A DNA stretch of 64,000 nt. Source: Christensenella sp. UBA7703 (GTDB lineage: Bacteria; Bacillota; Clostridia; Christensenellales; CAG-138). The translations under genes were made by a program, and so were the position numbers. Within the stretch, counting starts at the first letter, position 1, and every line of letters begins with the position of its first letter. This document shows, piece by piece, positions 27,603 through 37,800 of this stretch. Under the pieces are notes generated by a model. That model saw only the letters and a program-made list of their open reading frames with translations. It was not told the origin of the DNA and did not search any database. The stretch is taken from contig DLGD01000016.1 of the NCBI GenBank assembly GCA_002482505.1, forward strand, positions 62,001 to 126,000, given 5' to 3'.

Positions 27603-27665
27603 ATTCGTATATTCGTTTTCAATTCTTTCACGATTATAATATGATTACAAATGGTTTGTCTTTTT

Positions 27666-28979
27666 TTACACGTCTTCGCTGAATGGGAGCTTTCGTGCGA
27701 TCTCCTGCACAATCTCTAGCGCGCGTTCGGCAACCTTCGCGTAGCGCAGCGCCTTCTTGCGGATGCGCTCCGGGATGCTCTCCATAATACCAAACGTGAC
27801 GTTCATCGGCTGAAAATCGTCACCCACATAGCCGGAAACATAGTGCCCCAGAGAGCCGATCGCCGTCTTTGCGGTGAAGTCGATCGCCTCTTTGCGGCCT
27901 AGTTGCCGCGCGAGGGAAACCGCCGCTACAAAGCCGCTCGACGCGCTCTCCACATAGCCTTCCACGCCGGTCATCTGTCCCGCGAAATAGAGCGCAGGTA
28001 TCGTGCGCATCTGGTAGTTGTGATCCAGCAATTTCGGCGAATTTAGAAACGTGTTGCGGTGCATCACGCCATAGCGCGCATACTCCGCGTGCTCCAGTCC
28101 GGGAATCAATCCGAACACCCGCCGCTGTTCCGCGAATTTAAGGTTTGTCTGGAAGCCCACGAGGTTAAAGAGCCTGCCGTCTTTGTCGTCCTGACGCAGC
28201 TGTACCACGGCATAGAGTTCCTTCCCGTCCACCTCGAGGCCAACGGGCTTGAGCGGGCCGTAGCAGAGCGTCTGCTCCCCGCGCTTTGCCATCACCTCAA
28301 CGGGCATACATCCTTCAAACACGCGCGGTGTCTCAAACGAATGCAGCTCTGCCGTCTCCGCGCCGATGAGCGCGCGGTAGAACACCTCATATTCCTCCCG
28401 CGTCATGGGGCAGTTGAGATAGTCGTCCCCTCTGCCGTAACGCGAGGCGCGGTATACTTTCGTCATGTCGAGAGAATCGAGCGTGACGATTGGCGCCGCC
28501 GCGTCGTAAAAATGCAGCGCTTCCCCCGTTAGCCGCGCGATGTCCTGCGCCAGCGCGTCGCTGGTCAGCGGCCCGCTTGCGAGAATACAGGGGCTCTCCG
28601 GCACGCGGGTGACTTCTTCACTGTGGATCGTGATATTCGGGTGCGTGCGGATGATCTCGCTCACCCGCGCGGAAAAGCCTTCACGGTCAACCGCAAGCGC
28701 ACCGCCCGCGGGCACGCAGGTTTCGTCCGCAACGCGCAGAACGAGAGAACCCAATATCCGCAACTCCGCCTTGAGCAGTCCCACCGCGTTCTCGATCCGG
28801 TCGGAGCGTAGGGAGTTGCTGCAAACCAACTCGCAAAAGTCCCCGCTGTGGTGAGCCGAGGACATCTTTTGCGGTTTCATTTCAAATAGATCGACCTGTA
28901 TCCCGCACTCGGCCAGCTGATACGCTGCCTCGCATCCGGCAAGTCCCGCGCCGACGACGCTGACGCGTTGTTCACTCAT
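27666..28979 (-). CDS. trmFO: Methylenetetrahydrofolate-tRNA-(uracil-5-)-methyltransferase TrmFO
   Basis: Flavin- and folate-dependent enzyme that makes ribothymidine at position 54 of tRNA. The 437-residue protein opens with the FAD-binding GAGLAGCEAAY and continues LFEMKP, SNSLRSD, PAGGALAVDR, ASGPLTSDAL and the C-terminal GQMTGVEGYVESAS, all hallmarks of the GidA-related TrmFO family. It lies between topA and hslVU, the order seen in many Firmicutes (topA-trmFO-hslVU). Confidence 0.97.
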   Translation of the reverse strand: MSEQRVSVVGAGLAGCEAAYQLAECGIQVDLFEMKPQKMSSAHHSGDFCELVCSNSLRSDRIENAVGLLKAELRILGSLVLRVADETCVPAGGALAVDREGFSARVSEIIRTHPNITIHSEEVTRVPESPCILASGPLTSDALAQDIARLTGEALHFYDAAAPIVTLDSLDMTKVYRASRYGRGDDYLNCPMTREEYEVFYRALIGAETAELHSFETPRVFEGCMPVEVMAKRGEQTLCYGPLKPVGLEVDGKELYAVVQLRQDDKDGRLFNLVGFQTNLKFAEQRRVFGLIPGLEHAEYARYGVMHRNTFLNSPKLLDHNYQMRTIPALYFAGQMTGVEGYVESASSGFVAAVSLARQLGRKEAIDFTAKTAIGSLGHYVSGYVGDDFQPMNVTFGIMESIPERIRKKALRYAKVAERALEIVQEIARKLPFSEDV

Positions 28980-29041
28980 TCGGTATCGTCCTTTTTCCTC
29001 GAAATCCTATGCGATTTTTCCCAAACAAAAGTGCTTGTGAA

Positions 29042-31156
29042 TTATTCGGCTTCTGCTTCTTTTTCATCCTTGCCTTTTTTCGCGTTGCGGTGGATATAGC
29101 CGCACTCTTTGTTCATGCAGGCGATATAACTGCCGTTTTGACCGATCTTTTGCACCATCAGCCCTCCGCACTGCGGGCAGGGCATCTTGGTCGGTTTGTC
29201 CCAAGAGACAAAGTCGCATTCCGGATATTTCTCACAGCCGTAGAACGCTTTGCCGCGCTTGCTCTTTCTCTTGATGAGCGCCGCACCGCACTTCGGGCAC
29301 GGCACATCGATCTTCTCCACAATCGCCTTCGTATTCCGGCACGTGGGAAAATTCGGGCAGGCGAGGAACTTGCCAAAGCGCCCGATCTTGTAGACCATCA
29401 TCGCGCCGCATTTTTCGCAGACGATGTCCGAAACCTCATCCGGAATTTTTTCCAGCGGGGCTTTTTCCAGCGCGATCTCAACTTTCTGGTGGAACGGACC
29501 GTAGAATTTTCCGAGCACGTCCGCCCAGCCAACCTTATCCTCTTCCACGCCGTCCAGATCATTTTCCATGCTGGCGGTGAACTGAACGTCAACGATTTCG
29601 TCGAAGTTGTCCATCATGAAGCGGTTGACAACAAAGCCAAGCTCGGTCGGAACCAGTTGCTTCTTCTCGCGCGCAATGTAGCCGCGCTCCACAATGGTGG
29701 AGATCGTCGGCGAATAAGTGCTCGGGCGTCCGATTCCCTTTTCTTCGAGTGCCTTGACCAGCGTGGCTTCTGTATAACGGGGTGGCGGCTGCGTGAATTT
29801 CTGCTCGTGATCGATCTTTTCCGCCTTGCAGGTTTCGCCCATCGAGAGTTCCGGCAGCGTGGTTTCCTTTTCCTGCGCGTCGTCGCGCCCTTCAGTATAG
29901 ATCACGGTAAAGCCGTCGAAGATCGTGCGGATACCGTTGGCGCGGAAGGTTGCGCCCGCGCAATCCAGCGTCACCTGCGTGGTGGCAAAGGTTGCGTCGC
30001 TCATCTGGCTTGCAAGGAAACGCTCATAGATGAGTTTATAGAGGCGGAACTGTTCGCCTGTCAGGTGATCCTTGATCGCCGCGGGTTCGTGTTCGACCCC
30101 CGTCGGGCGGATGGCTTCGTGCGCGTCCTGTGCGCCTTCACGCCCTTTATAGAAATTCGGTTTTTCCGGCACATAGACTTTGCCAAAGCGTTCGCCGATA
30201 AACGCGCGCGCCGCCTGCTGTGCTTCCGTCGCGATGCGGACGGAGTCGGTACGGATATAAGAAATCAAGCCCACCGCGCCTTTTCCGCCGACATCGATGC
30301 CCTCGTAAAGCTGCTGGGCGATCATCATCGTGCGCTTGGTGGTGAAGCCGAGCTTGCGGGAAGCCTCCTGTTGCAGGCTGCTCGTTGTAAACGGCGGCGC
30401 AGGATGGCGGGTTTTTACGCCTTCTTTTACCTCGGTGATGGTGAAATTCTGGTCTTGAATGCGGGAAAGCACTTCTTTGGTGTCTGCTTCGTTGCAGAGG
30501 TCGCGCTTCGTGCCGTTCTCGCCGTAATATTTCGCGTCAAATGTTTTTTTCGTTGCAAGTTCGCGCAGCTTTGCGGAGATATTCCAGTATTCCTCCGGTA
30601 CAAAATCGCGAATCTCGCTTTCGCGGTCGCAGATGATGCGTGTCGCAACGCTCTGCACGCGTCCGGCGGAGAGGCCTTTGCGCACCTTTCGCCAGAGGAT
30701 CGGGCTGATCTCATAGCCCACCAAACGATCGAGAATACGCCGCGCCTGCTGCGCGTTGACCAAGCGCATGTCGATGGGACGCGCGCCTTTGATGGAGTTT
30801 TTCACAGCGCTCGATGTAATCTCGTTGAACACGATGCGGCATTTGCTGCTCTCGTCGAGATTAAGCACCTGTGCCAGATGCCAGCTGATGGCTTCGCCTT
30901 CGCGGTCAGGGTCGGTCGCGAGAAACACTTTCTCGGCGGACTTTGCCTCTTTGCGGATACGCTCCAATACATCGCCTCTGCCGCGCAGAGTGATGTACTT
31001 CGGCTCGAAGTTGTTTTCAATCTTGACCCCAAGCTGGCTCTTGGGTAAATCGCGCACGTGTCCGTTGGACGCGACCACCTTGTATTTACTTCCTAAAAAT
31101 TTACCGATCGTCTTCGCCTTTGCAGGCGACTCGACGATGACGAGTGTTTCAGACAT
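29042..31156 (-). CDS. topA: DNA topoisomerase I
   Basis: Type IA topoisomerase that relaxes negative supercoils. The 704-residue protein starts MSETLVIVESPAKAKTI (TOPRIM), has the acidic DPDREGEAISWH triad region, the active-site tyrosine in LISYIRTDSVR, and three C-terminal C4 zinc ribbons (CEKCG...CPNFPTC, CPKCG...CEKYPEC, CPQCG...CMNKEC). The start at 31156 lies 7 bases after GGAGG. A strong promoter stands about 80-105 bases upstream. Confidence 0.98.
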   Translation of the reverse strand: MSETLVIVESPAKAKTIGKFLGSKYKVVASNGHVRDLPKSQLGVKIENNFEPKYITLRGRGDVLERIRKEAKSAEKVFLATDPDREGEAISWHLAQVLNLDESSKCRIVFNEITSSAVKNSIKGARPIDMRLVNAQQARRILDRLVGYEISPILWRKVRKGLSAGRVQSVATRIICDRESEIRDFVPEEYWNISAKLRELATKKTFDAKYYGENGTKRDLCNEADTKEVLSRIQDQNFTITEVKEGVKTRHPAPPFTTSSLQQEASRKLGFTTKRTMMIAQQLYEGIDVGGKGAVGLISYIRTDSVRIATEAQQAARAFIGERFGKVYVPEKPNFYKGREGAQDAHEAIRPTGVEHEPAAIKDHLTGEQFRLYKLIYERFLASQMSDATFATTQVTLDCAGATFRANGIRTIFDGFTVIYTEGRDDAQEKETTLPELSMGETCKAEKIDHEQKFTQPPPRYTEATLVKALEEKGIGRPSTYSPTISTIVERGYIAREKKQLVPTELGFVVNRFMMDNFDEIVDVQFTASMENDLDGVEEDKVGWADVLGKFYGPFHQKVEIALEKAPLEKIPDEVSDIVCEKCGAMMVYKIGRFGKFLACPNFPTCRNTKAIVEKIDVPCPKCGAALIKRKSKRGKAFYGCEKYPECDFVSWDKPTKMPCPQCGGLMVQKIGQNGSYIACMNKECGYIHRNAKKGKDEKEAEAE

Positions 31157-31233
31157 AGCGTTCCTCCCGCCGGATGTTCCCTGTTCTGTGGTTCTACGCA
31201 CAATAGGCGTAGAAATTGTCCGGCAACTGCTAC

Positions 31234-31262
31234 ATTATTCCGAAATAATGCAATTCTGTCAA
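31234..31262 (-). promoter_or_regulatory. Promoter of topA
   Basis: On the minus strand a perfect TTGACA and AATAAT (5 of 6) are separated by 17 bases. The 368-base gap between dprA and topA holds this promoter and a pair of hairpins further upstream. Confidence 0.82.
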
Positions 31263-31388
31263 GCATATTCTTTAGAAATGATTCCAATTTACAAAAAAAT
31301 ATGTCGCTTTTTGTATGTTTTTGAGAAAAAATGAATGTTTCGATTGCCGTGAATCTTTGTTACTCAGAAATTCTTTCTATTATATACT

Positions 31389-31462
31389 CTCTTGCGTGCA
31401 TCCCCGTTGGAGGGAGCAAGAGCCTTCCGTCACTTCCAGCGCTCCGCTTGAAGCGTCTGCGG
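31389..31462 (-). other. Paired-hairpin element between dprA and topA
   Basis: Two adjacent stem-loops can be drawn. The first (31427-31462) has CGCTTC pairing with GAAGTG around an inner AGCG/CGCT stem, with CCG/CGG at the base. The second (31389-31422) pairs CTCTTGC with GCAAGAG around an inner short stem. Neither is followed by a T run, so they are not simple terminators. It may be a small RNA, a processed 3' UTR or a dispersed intergenic repeat; strand is assumed from its neighbours. Confidence 0.3.
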
Positions 31463-31524
31463 GTCGAATTCTCCTGGCCAAGCCAACTTAACAGTTAATT
31501 TTATTGCTCGTACTGTTTATTGAA

Positions 31525-32673
31525 TTAGATGTCTTTCAACTTAACCCGATCGGTATCGATGCAATACCGCCTGCCGGGTAACCCCTGTATGATGCCGGAA
31601 AATTGCAGCTCCGTCAGGTTCGCGTTCATGCTGCCAATCGGCAGTGCAAGAGAATCGCAAAGCTCGTCAAAGCTCATCTCCCCGTTTTTGAGCAGGCGGC
31701 AGATGGCGCGCTGCTCCTCGCCAAGCGAAGAGAGCAGTACAATGTTCGCGGGCGGGCGCGTCTCCGCGGGCACATGCAGGCAGGAAAACTCACAGAGAAT
31801 TTCCTCTGGAGAAAACACGGGCTTTGCCTCGCCGCGCGCAATCATTCCGTTGGGGCCCGCGCTCATCTCGTCCCCGATTCGTCCGGGCACGGCGAATACA
31901 TCGCGTCCCTGGTCATGTGCATACCCCGCGGTGATGGAAGTACCGCTGCGTTCTGCCGCCTCAACGACCAACGTACCGTGCGCGAGACCGCTCATCACGC
32001 GGTTTCGAATCGGAAAGTGATACCGCTCTACGCGGGCGCCGGGCAAAAACTCCGAGACCACTGCGCCGCGCTCGATGATCTCTTCATATAGGATGCGATT
32101 GGATGCCGGATAGACCACGTCCACCCCGCAGCCGAGCACAGCAAGCGTCGGGCAGATTGCGTGCTTTGCGTCCAGCGCGCCGCGCGCCGCACACGCGTCA
32201 ATCCCCTCCGCAAGCCCCGAAACCACCAGCGCACCGGCGCAAGCCAGTTCGTATCCGAACCGCTTGGCAACCTCGACGCCATATTTGCTGGGATGCCGGG
32301 AGCCGATCATCGCGATAGAGAGTTCAGGATCGGGCTCGATTTTCCCGATATAGTAGAGCACACTCGGCGGGTCGGAAATCTCGCTCAGCAGCTTTGGATA
32401 GCGTTCATCTCCCGGAAAGGTAAAGCAAATGTTCTTCTTTTCCATCTGTTCAATCAAACGTTCCAAAACCCCGGTCTGCCTCGCTTCCCGCAAGCGGGCA
32501 CGAATGGATTCCGGCAGAGCGGAAACCCACTCCGCGCCGTTTTCAAACGCGTTCTTTGTTTCCGCCAGCGAATCATAGCGGGATACAATTCGCTGAAACA
32601 ATCTTGCGTTGTACTCCGTTCCATAATTCAGCCAAAGCCGCGCCGCGATCTCCTCCGTAATCTCCCGCGTCAT
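31525..32673 (-). CDS. dprA: DNA processing protein DprA
   Basis: Binds incoming single-stranded DNA and loads RecA during transformation; also found in species not known to be competent. The 382-residue protein has a SAM-like N-terminal part, then the Rossmann-like DprA core with MIGSRHPSKYG, VVSGLAEGIDACAARGAL, ILYEEIIERGAVVSEFLPG and RSGTSITAGYA, and a C-terminal winged-helix segment. It starts 4 bases after comM, with which it forms the usual pair. Confidence 0.95.
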   Translation of the reverse strand: MTREITEEIAARLWLNYGTEYNARLFQRIVSRYDSLAETKNAFENGAEWVSALPESIRARLREARQTGVLERLIEQMEKKNICFTFPGDERYPKLLSEISDPPSVLYYIGKIEPDPELSIAMIGSRHPSKYGVEVAKRFGYELACAGALVVSGLAEGIDACAARGALDAKHAICPTLAVLGCGVDVVYPASNRILYEEIIERGAVVSEFLPGARVERYHFPIRNRVMSGLAHGTLVVEAAERSGTSITAGYAHDQGRDVFAVPGRIGDEMSAGPNGMIARGEAKPVFSPEEILCEFSCLHVPAETRPPANIVLLSSLGEEQRAICRLLKNGEMSFDELCDSLALPIGSMNANLTELQFSGIIQGLPGRRYCIDTDRVKLKDI

Positions 32674-32677
32674 TTTT

Positions 32678-34204
32678 TTACGCTTCCCTTCCGCTCTGGT
32701 CGAGGCTCCGATACTGAATCGCCTCTGCGTAATGCGCAAGCGCGATCTGTTCCGCGCCCTCCACGTCTGCAATCGTCCGTGCCACCTTGAGGATACGCTG
32801 GTACGCACGGGCAGAGAGTTTGAGCTCCGCGTAGGCGCGCGCAAGCAACGCCTCGCTGGCCGCGTCCGGCGCACAATAGCGTTTGATGAGCTTTGCGTTC
32901 ATCTGGGCGTTGAGCAGGATGCCGTCTTCGGCAAAGCGTTTCCTTTGCGCTTCCCGCGCGGCTTCCACGCGCGCGCGTACAGCAGAGGATGGCTCGCCCG
33001 CCGCTTTTTCGGAGAGTTCGAGAAACCCGACTTCCGGCATTTCGATTTGAATATCGATTCGATCGAGCAATGGTCCGCTGATGCGTCCGCGGTAGCGCTC
33101 AATCTGGCTCTTTGCGCAGCGGCACGGGTGAATCTTGGAGCCGTAGTTGCCGCAGGGGCAAGGGTTCATCGCGGCGACGAGCACAAACTCAGCCGGGTAA
33201 GTCGCCGTTGCCGCAGCGCGGCTGACGGTGATAAACCCGTCCTCCAGCGGCTGGCGCAGGGCCTCCAGAACATTGTGCTGAAACTCCGGCAGCTCGTCGA
33301 GAAAAAGCACGCCATAGTGCGAGAGACTGATTTCCCCCGGCATGGCGTGGTTGCCGCCGCCGACCAACGCCGCACTGGAGGCGCCGTGGTGCGGTGCGCG
33401 AAACGGGCGCTCCCGAATCATACCGCGCCCTTTGGTAGCCCCCGTAATGGAATGTATCTTTGTGATTTCAAGCGATTCTTCATAGGTCAGTTGAGGCAAG
33501 ATCGAAGGAATCGCGCGCGCCAGCATGGTCTTGCCCGCGCCGGGCGTGCCGATGAGCAGGATATTGTGCCCGCCCGCAATGGCGATTTCAGCCGCTCGTT
33601 TTGCGCCTTGCTGCCCTTTGATCTCGGAAAAATCGGTCGCGAAGCGCTGTTCATACCCCTGCCAGTGTTCCGTTGGATGCTTTGATATCTCGGTATCCCC
33701 GCGCACATGCTCGCACAACTGTGCAAGCGTAGAGACGGGCAAAATGGTCACACCCTCGACATAAGCTGCCTCCTCCGCGTTGCCTTCCGGCACGGCGAAG
33801 ATCGTCTCACCTTTGGAAAACGCATCGATCACCATCGGCAATGTGCCCGCAATCGCGCGCACGCCTCCATCCAATCCCAGTTCGCCAAACGTCACAAAGG
33901 AAGGATTGACGTGTGCCCCAAGCTGGCCGGACGCGGCAAGGATCGAAAGCGCAACGGGCAGATCATAGACCGCGCCCTCTTTTCGCATGTCTGCGGGCGC
34001 GAGATTGACCGTAATTCGAGCGGCGGGGAAAACATAACCCGCGTTTTTAATCGCCGCGCGCACACGCTCGCGCGATTCTTTAACGGCAGCATCCGGCAGA
34101 CCGACAATTTCAAATCCGGGGAGCCCGTTTGCAATATCCGTCTCCACCTGTACGGCAAAACCGCCGATTCCGTTGAGTCCGTGGCTTTTGATGCGCGATA
34201 GCAT
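32678..34204 (-). CDS. comM: YifB/ComM family Mg-chelatase-like AAA ATPase
   Basis: AAA+ helicase-type protein; in naturally transformable bacteria ComM promotes branch migration during recombination. The 508-residue protein has the ChlI-like N-terminal domain (NGIGGFAVQVETDIANGLPGFEIVGL region), Walker A GTPGAGKTM, Walker B GVLFLDELPEF, and a C-terminal domain with CPCGNYG. Full family length. It is the first gene of the comM-dprA pair. Confidence 0.95.
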   Translation of the reverse strand: MLSRIKSHGLNGIGGFAVQVETDIANGLPGFEIVGLPDAAVKESRERVRAAIKNAGYVFPAARITVNLAPADMRKEGAVYDLPVALSILAASGQLGAHVNPSFVTFGELGLDGGVRAIAGTLPMVIDAFSKGETIFAVPEGNAEEAAYVEGVTILPVSTLAQLCEHVRGDTEISKHPTEHWQGYEQRFATDFSEIKGQQGAKRAAEIAIAGGHNILLIGTPGAGKTMLARAIPSILPQLTYEESLEITKIHSITGATKGRGMIRERPFRAPHHGASSAALVGGGNHAMPGEISLSHYGVLFLDELPEFQHNVLEALRQPLEDGFITVSRAAATATYPAEFVLVAAMNPCPCGNYGSKIHPCRCAKSQIERYRGRISGPLLDRIDIQIEMPEVGFLELSEKAAGEPSSAVRARVEAAREAQRKRFAEDGILLNAQMNAKLIKRYCAPDAASEALLARAYAELKLSARAYQRILKVARTIADVEGAEQIALAHYAEAIQYRSLDQSGREA

Positions 34205-34263
34205 GCTCTGGTATGTTTCCTCTCGCGTATTCCCGTTTTTTTACGGTTATGCTCAGTATACAC

Positions 34264-34293
34264 GAAAAGCGCCGTTGATGCGGCGCTTTTTCG
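34264..34293 (-). terminator. Terminator after gtrA
   Basis: GAAAAGCGCCG pairs with CGGCGCTTTTTC around a six-base loop, with T residues in the 3' arm on either strand. It lies between the gtrA stop and the comM start and ends the glycosyltransferase unit. Confidence 0.8.
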
Positions 34294-34341
34294 ACAAAAA
34301 ACGATCTATTTTTTTCTATGATAGTTTAGAACGCTGTCCGC

Positions 34342-34836
34342 TCACTCCGTTGGCATTGCGGGTAGATCTTCGGCAATATCCGGCTTTTTCTTAAACACGA
34401 ATAGCCGGTTGCCGAGGTAGTTGACTGCGATGGCAAACACGGTTGCGATCAACTTTGCGACCGTATCACCTTTTATGAAGCCCGCAATCGCCTTCGGCAT
34501 CCATTGCGCCACCCAATCGTTGGTCACGCCGAACACCTCGCGAAGCAGCCAGATCATGCCAAGCGAGACACCGAGGGACGCGAAGTTCACCAGCAAAAAC
34601 AGCACGACTTCTTTAACAGAGCGCGTGCGCTGCTCTTTAAATGTCCAGTTACTGTTCCAAAGATAGCTGTTGATTACGCCGAACGTATAGCCCAGCACCT
34701 GCGCGGCATAGACCCAACCCAGCGTGAGGTTCAGCGTTTGAAATACGGCAAAATCTACCAGCGTATTGAGCACGCCAACGATGGCAAACTTGGCCATCTG
34801 CCAGAGCGTCTTTTTTGCTTCTTCGTTATGCGCCAT
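34342..34836 (-). CDS. GtrA family membrane protein
   Basis: A 164-residue protein with four predicted membrane segments (FAIVGVLNTLVDFAVF; VYAAQVLGYTFGVINSYLWN; a segment around LFLLVNFASLGVSLGMIW; LIATVFAIAVNYLGNRLFVF). The NSYLWNSNWTF and NYLGNRLFVF motifs are typical of GtrA/DPMS accessory proteins, which are thought to move lipid-linked sugars across the membrane. Its start overlaps the end of the giant glycosyltransferase gene by 11 bases, so it most likely supplies that enzyme with its lipid-linked donor. Confidence 0.9.
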   Translation of the reverse strand: MAHNEEAKKTLWQMAKFAIVGVLNTLVDFAVFQTLNLTLGWVYAAQVLGYTFGVINSYLWNSNWTFKEQRTRSVKEVVLFLLVNFASLGVSLGMIWLLREVFGVTNDWVAQWMPKAIAGFIKGDTVAKLIATVFAIAVNYLGNRLFVFKKKPDIAEDLPAMPTE

Positions 34837-37800
34837 ACATCAATTTTCCTCCCGGTAATTTGGAGATAAACGAGGCCCAATCCGCCGGAATCGCAAGGCC
34901 GGAGATGCCGGGATAGAGCAGCGCAAAGAACAGCACCGCAAACCCAACCCAGAACCACTTGAGAAAATGCGCCTCGGGATAGCGTTGTTCCAGTTTTTGC
35001 AGCACGTAGACCGTCGCCATCAAAATAAACGGCACCGTTGCAAAGAAGTGGTAGATAAACGTACAGCGCGTCACCAGCACCCAGGGCAGGAAGTTTGCGA
35101 GAATCCCGATGCAGAAGATCTGCATCGCTTTATCCGGCGCAATCTTTTTGTTCAGCCGCGCCCATAGCAATGCGATGGAGCCGATTGCGGAGACCCACCA
35201 AACGGCAGGGTTGCCGGAGGCACTGAGCGTAGAAACCTGCTCGGGAGCTATGTAGCTATTGAAGAAATACCACATCGGCTTGGTCGTGAACGGCCAGGAG
35301 TACCAGCTCGATTGATACGGGTGCGTGGCGTTCAGCGTCGAGTGATAGTTATACATAAACTGCTGATAATGCCCGAACGTCTTAAACATATCCCCGATGC
35401 CATAGCTCGTCGCCTGACCGGATTCATAGATAAAATACGGCGTGTACGAGGCAAAGTAAATGGTAAACGGAACCACGATGAAGAACAACACACACCAGAG
35501 AAGCGTTCGGATCGTCATCGGCCAGAAGTCCCGCACACGCGCCTTGTCTGCGTCGTTGTCCCGCGCGTTGACCTGCGCATAATCGAGATAGCGCGAAACC
35601 AGCGAAATCCCGAGCAGCACGGCAAGCCCCGCGCCCGCGTAGATACTCGTCCACTTGCAGGCAGCGCCGATTCCGAAGAACAGGCCCGACAATGCAAGCG
35701 GCTTGAGCGTTTTCTTCAGCCCGTCCACATAGAAATTCATCGTGATGTACTGGTACATATAATAGTACATCAGTAGGATGAAGAAGACGGAATAGACGTC
35801 GATGGTCGCAATCCGCGTCTGCGTAAAGTGCATGAAGTCAAACGCAAACAACGCTGTCAGCACCAGCGCATAGTCGGAGCTTTTGAAGAGCCGTTTGCCG
35901 AAGGCATAAAGAATCGGCAGCATACCGATGCCGAACAACGCCCCGACCACGCGCCAGCCAAACGGCACCATGCCAAACACCCAAACGCCCAGCATGATAA
36001 ATAGTTTGCCAAGCGGCGGATGCGAGTTTTCGTAGGGTGTGAGGTTGTGCAGGTTCTCATAAGCCGTGCGCGCATGGTACAGCTCGTCAAAATACATGCC
36101 GTTGTAATAGCTCGGCACGACGGGGACGGTGTCCTGCTCGTCAAAAAGATTCCCCTGCGTACCCTGCGCGCCGGTGACCGTCACGGGAATCTGCTCCCCG
36201 TTGAGGTCAAAGAACGCAATTTCGTTGAGCTTGAGCGTGCCGGAATAGAGCGAAATCGTCACCGAATCGCTTACAAAGTCCGTCGTGGTCTTCTTCCAGC
36301 GGAACATGTCGTCATAAAACTGGTCAAAGATCTCCTCATGTCCGTCCGGCGTGGAAAGCGAAAGAGTCCCGTCGGTGTCGATGTTGCCGTAGACGCTGTA
36401 TGCGGTCACGTGCTCCACTTTCGGGAACTGGACGGTAACAGACTCCCCGGCCTTCTCGCTGTACCAATAGGTCTGCGGTGCGGTAGTGGAGCCGAGATTG
36501 GTCAAAGCGACCACGCCATAGACAAGCGTGATACCCAGCACAAACAGGATGTCCTTTTTTGTGTAATGCAGTTTGTTATCGGTGGGCATCGTCGGCAAAA
36601 TCGACACGCGGTGCGAGAGCCGCTTCTTTGGCTGCTCCTGCGCGCGCAGCGACCGGGACAGTCTGCCAAGCGCAAGAATCTGCACGCTGATCACGCTTAG
36701 GTAGATCGCAAGCACAACCGTGCCAAGAGACCCTATGGTTGTGATGACGGTATCATAGAGCGGTCCGCGCGCCGCCGGATGGTTGACCACATAAAAGGCG
36801 CATGCCGCGTTGAGCAGCGATGTCGTGGAAAGCCCGCCGAACACCGCCAACAGACGCCGGTCGCCATAATAGAGATACGCCACCAGAATCAGCAGCAGTG
36901 CGGGTATCATATAACGCTCGTGCATATAGTGCCCGAAGGTGAAGATCAGCAGTACGCCAAGCCCCGCCGCGAGGAACAGCGCGCCACGATTCCGCTTTCT
37001 GCCGAAGAAATACAACACCGAGGAGAACAGCACGGAGACGACGATCATCCCCATACCAAATTTGTAATACGGAATTCCCAGAATCAACGTGTCCGCCGTC
37101 TTCCAGTTCCAGCCAAGCAAGGAGCCAAGATTGAATGCCTCGATGGAAGCGTAATGATAGGACGTCGCCGTATCTTTGTACTTTGAGAGCAACCATAGTA
37201 CGTTTTGGTTTCCCTGGAACGGGAGAGCTAACACAAAGATGACCGCAAGCGCAGCAACGACGGCAAGAACCGTCTCGATTGCCTTTTTGATCCATTGGTC
37301 GCGGTGATCGATCACGTCCAGCACAAACGCAACGGCAAGAATCGGCCCGAACATCAGCGCCTGCGGTTTCATCAGAATCGCGAATCCGTAAACCGCCCCC
37401 GCAAGAATGCGTTTGTCGCTTTGCAACAGCCATATGGCCAGTGCGATGAGCAGCGCCAGCACGGAATCGATCTGGCCCCAAGCGCCGGATACAAACATCA
37501 GCGTCGGCGTGAAGGCATAGATTCCCGCAACCAGCAGTGCGCCCTTTTCGCCGAGGTTGTTCTTCTTTGCGAGAAGGTAGAGCAAATAAACCGTCGCCAT
37601 GTCGGCAAAGGTGGAAGGCATCTTGAATAGCAGCGCCATGCCGTCCGAACCATACGGAATACCAAGCAGCTTACAAAGCCCGGACAACGCGCCGCAAATA
37701 TACATGTATCCCGGCGGATAGTCCGCAAACGCGCCGTTTGTATAGAAGTTGGCCGGGCCGACGTCTACGACCATATTGCCCCAGGCCATAAAGCACCCGA

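Noticed and set aside
29009..31048. Long open frame opposite topA (and similar long antisense frames opposite rnj, hslU, smc and pnp)
   Set aside because: They are shadows produced by high GC at third codon positions, with no recognisable domains or ribosome binding sites.
31440..31490. tRNA-like 3' end (GGGTCGAATTCTCC resembles a T-arm)
   Set aside because: The flanking bases do not pair as a T stem, and no matching acceptor, D or anticodon arms were found on either strand.
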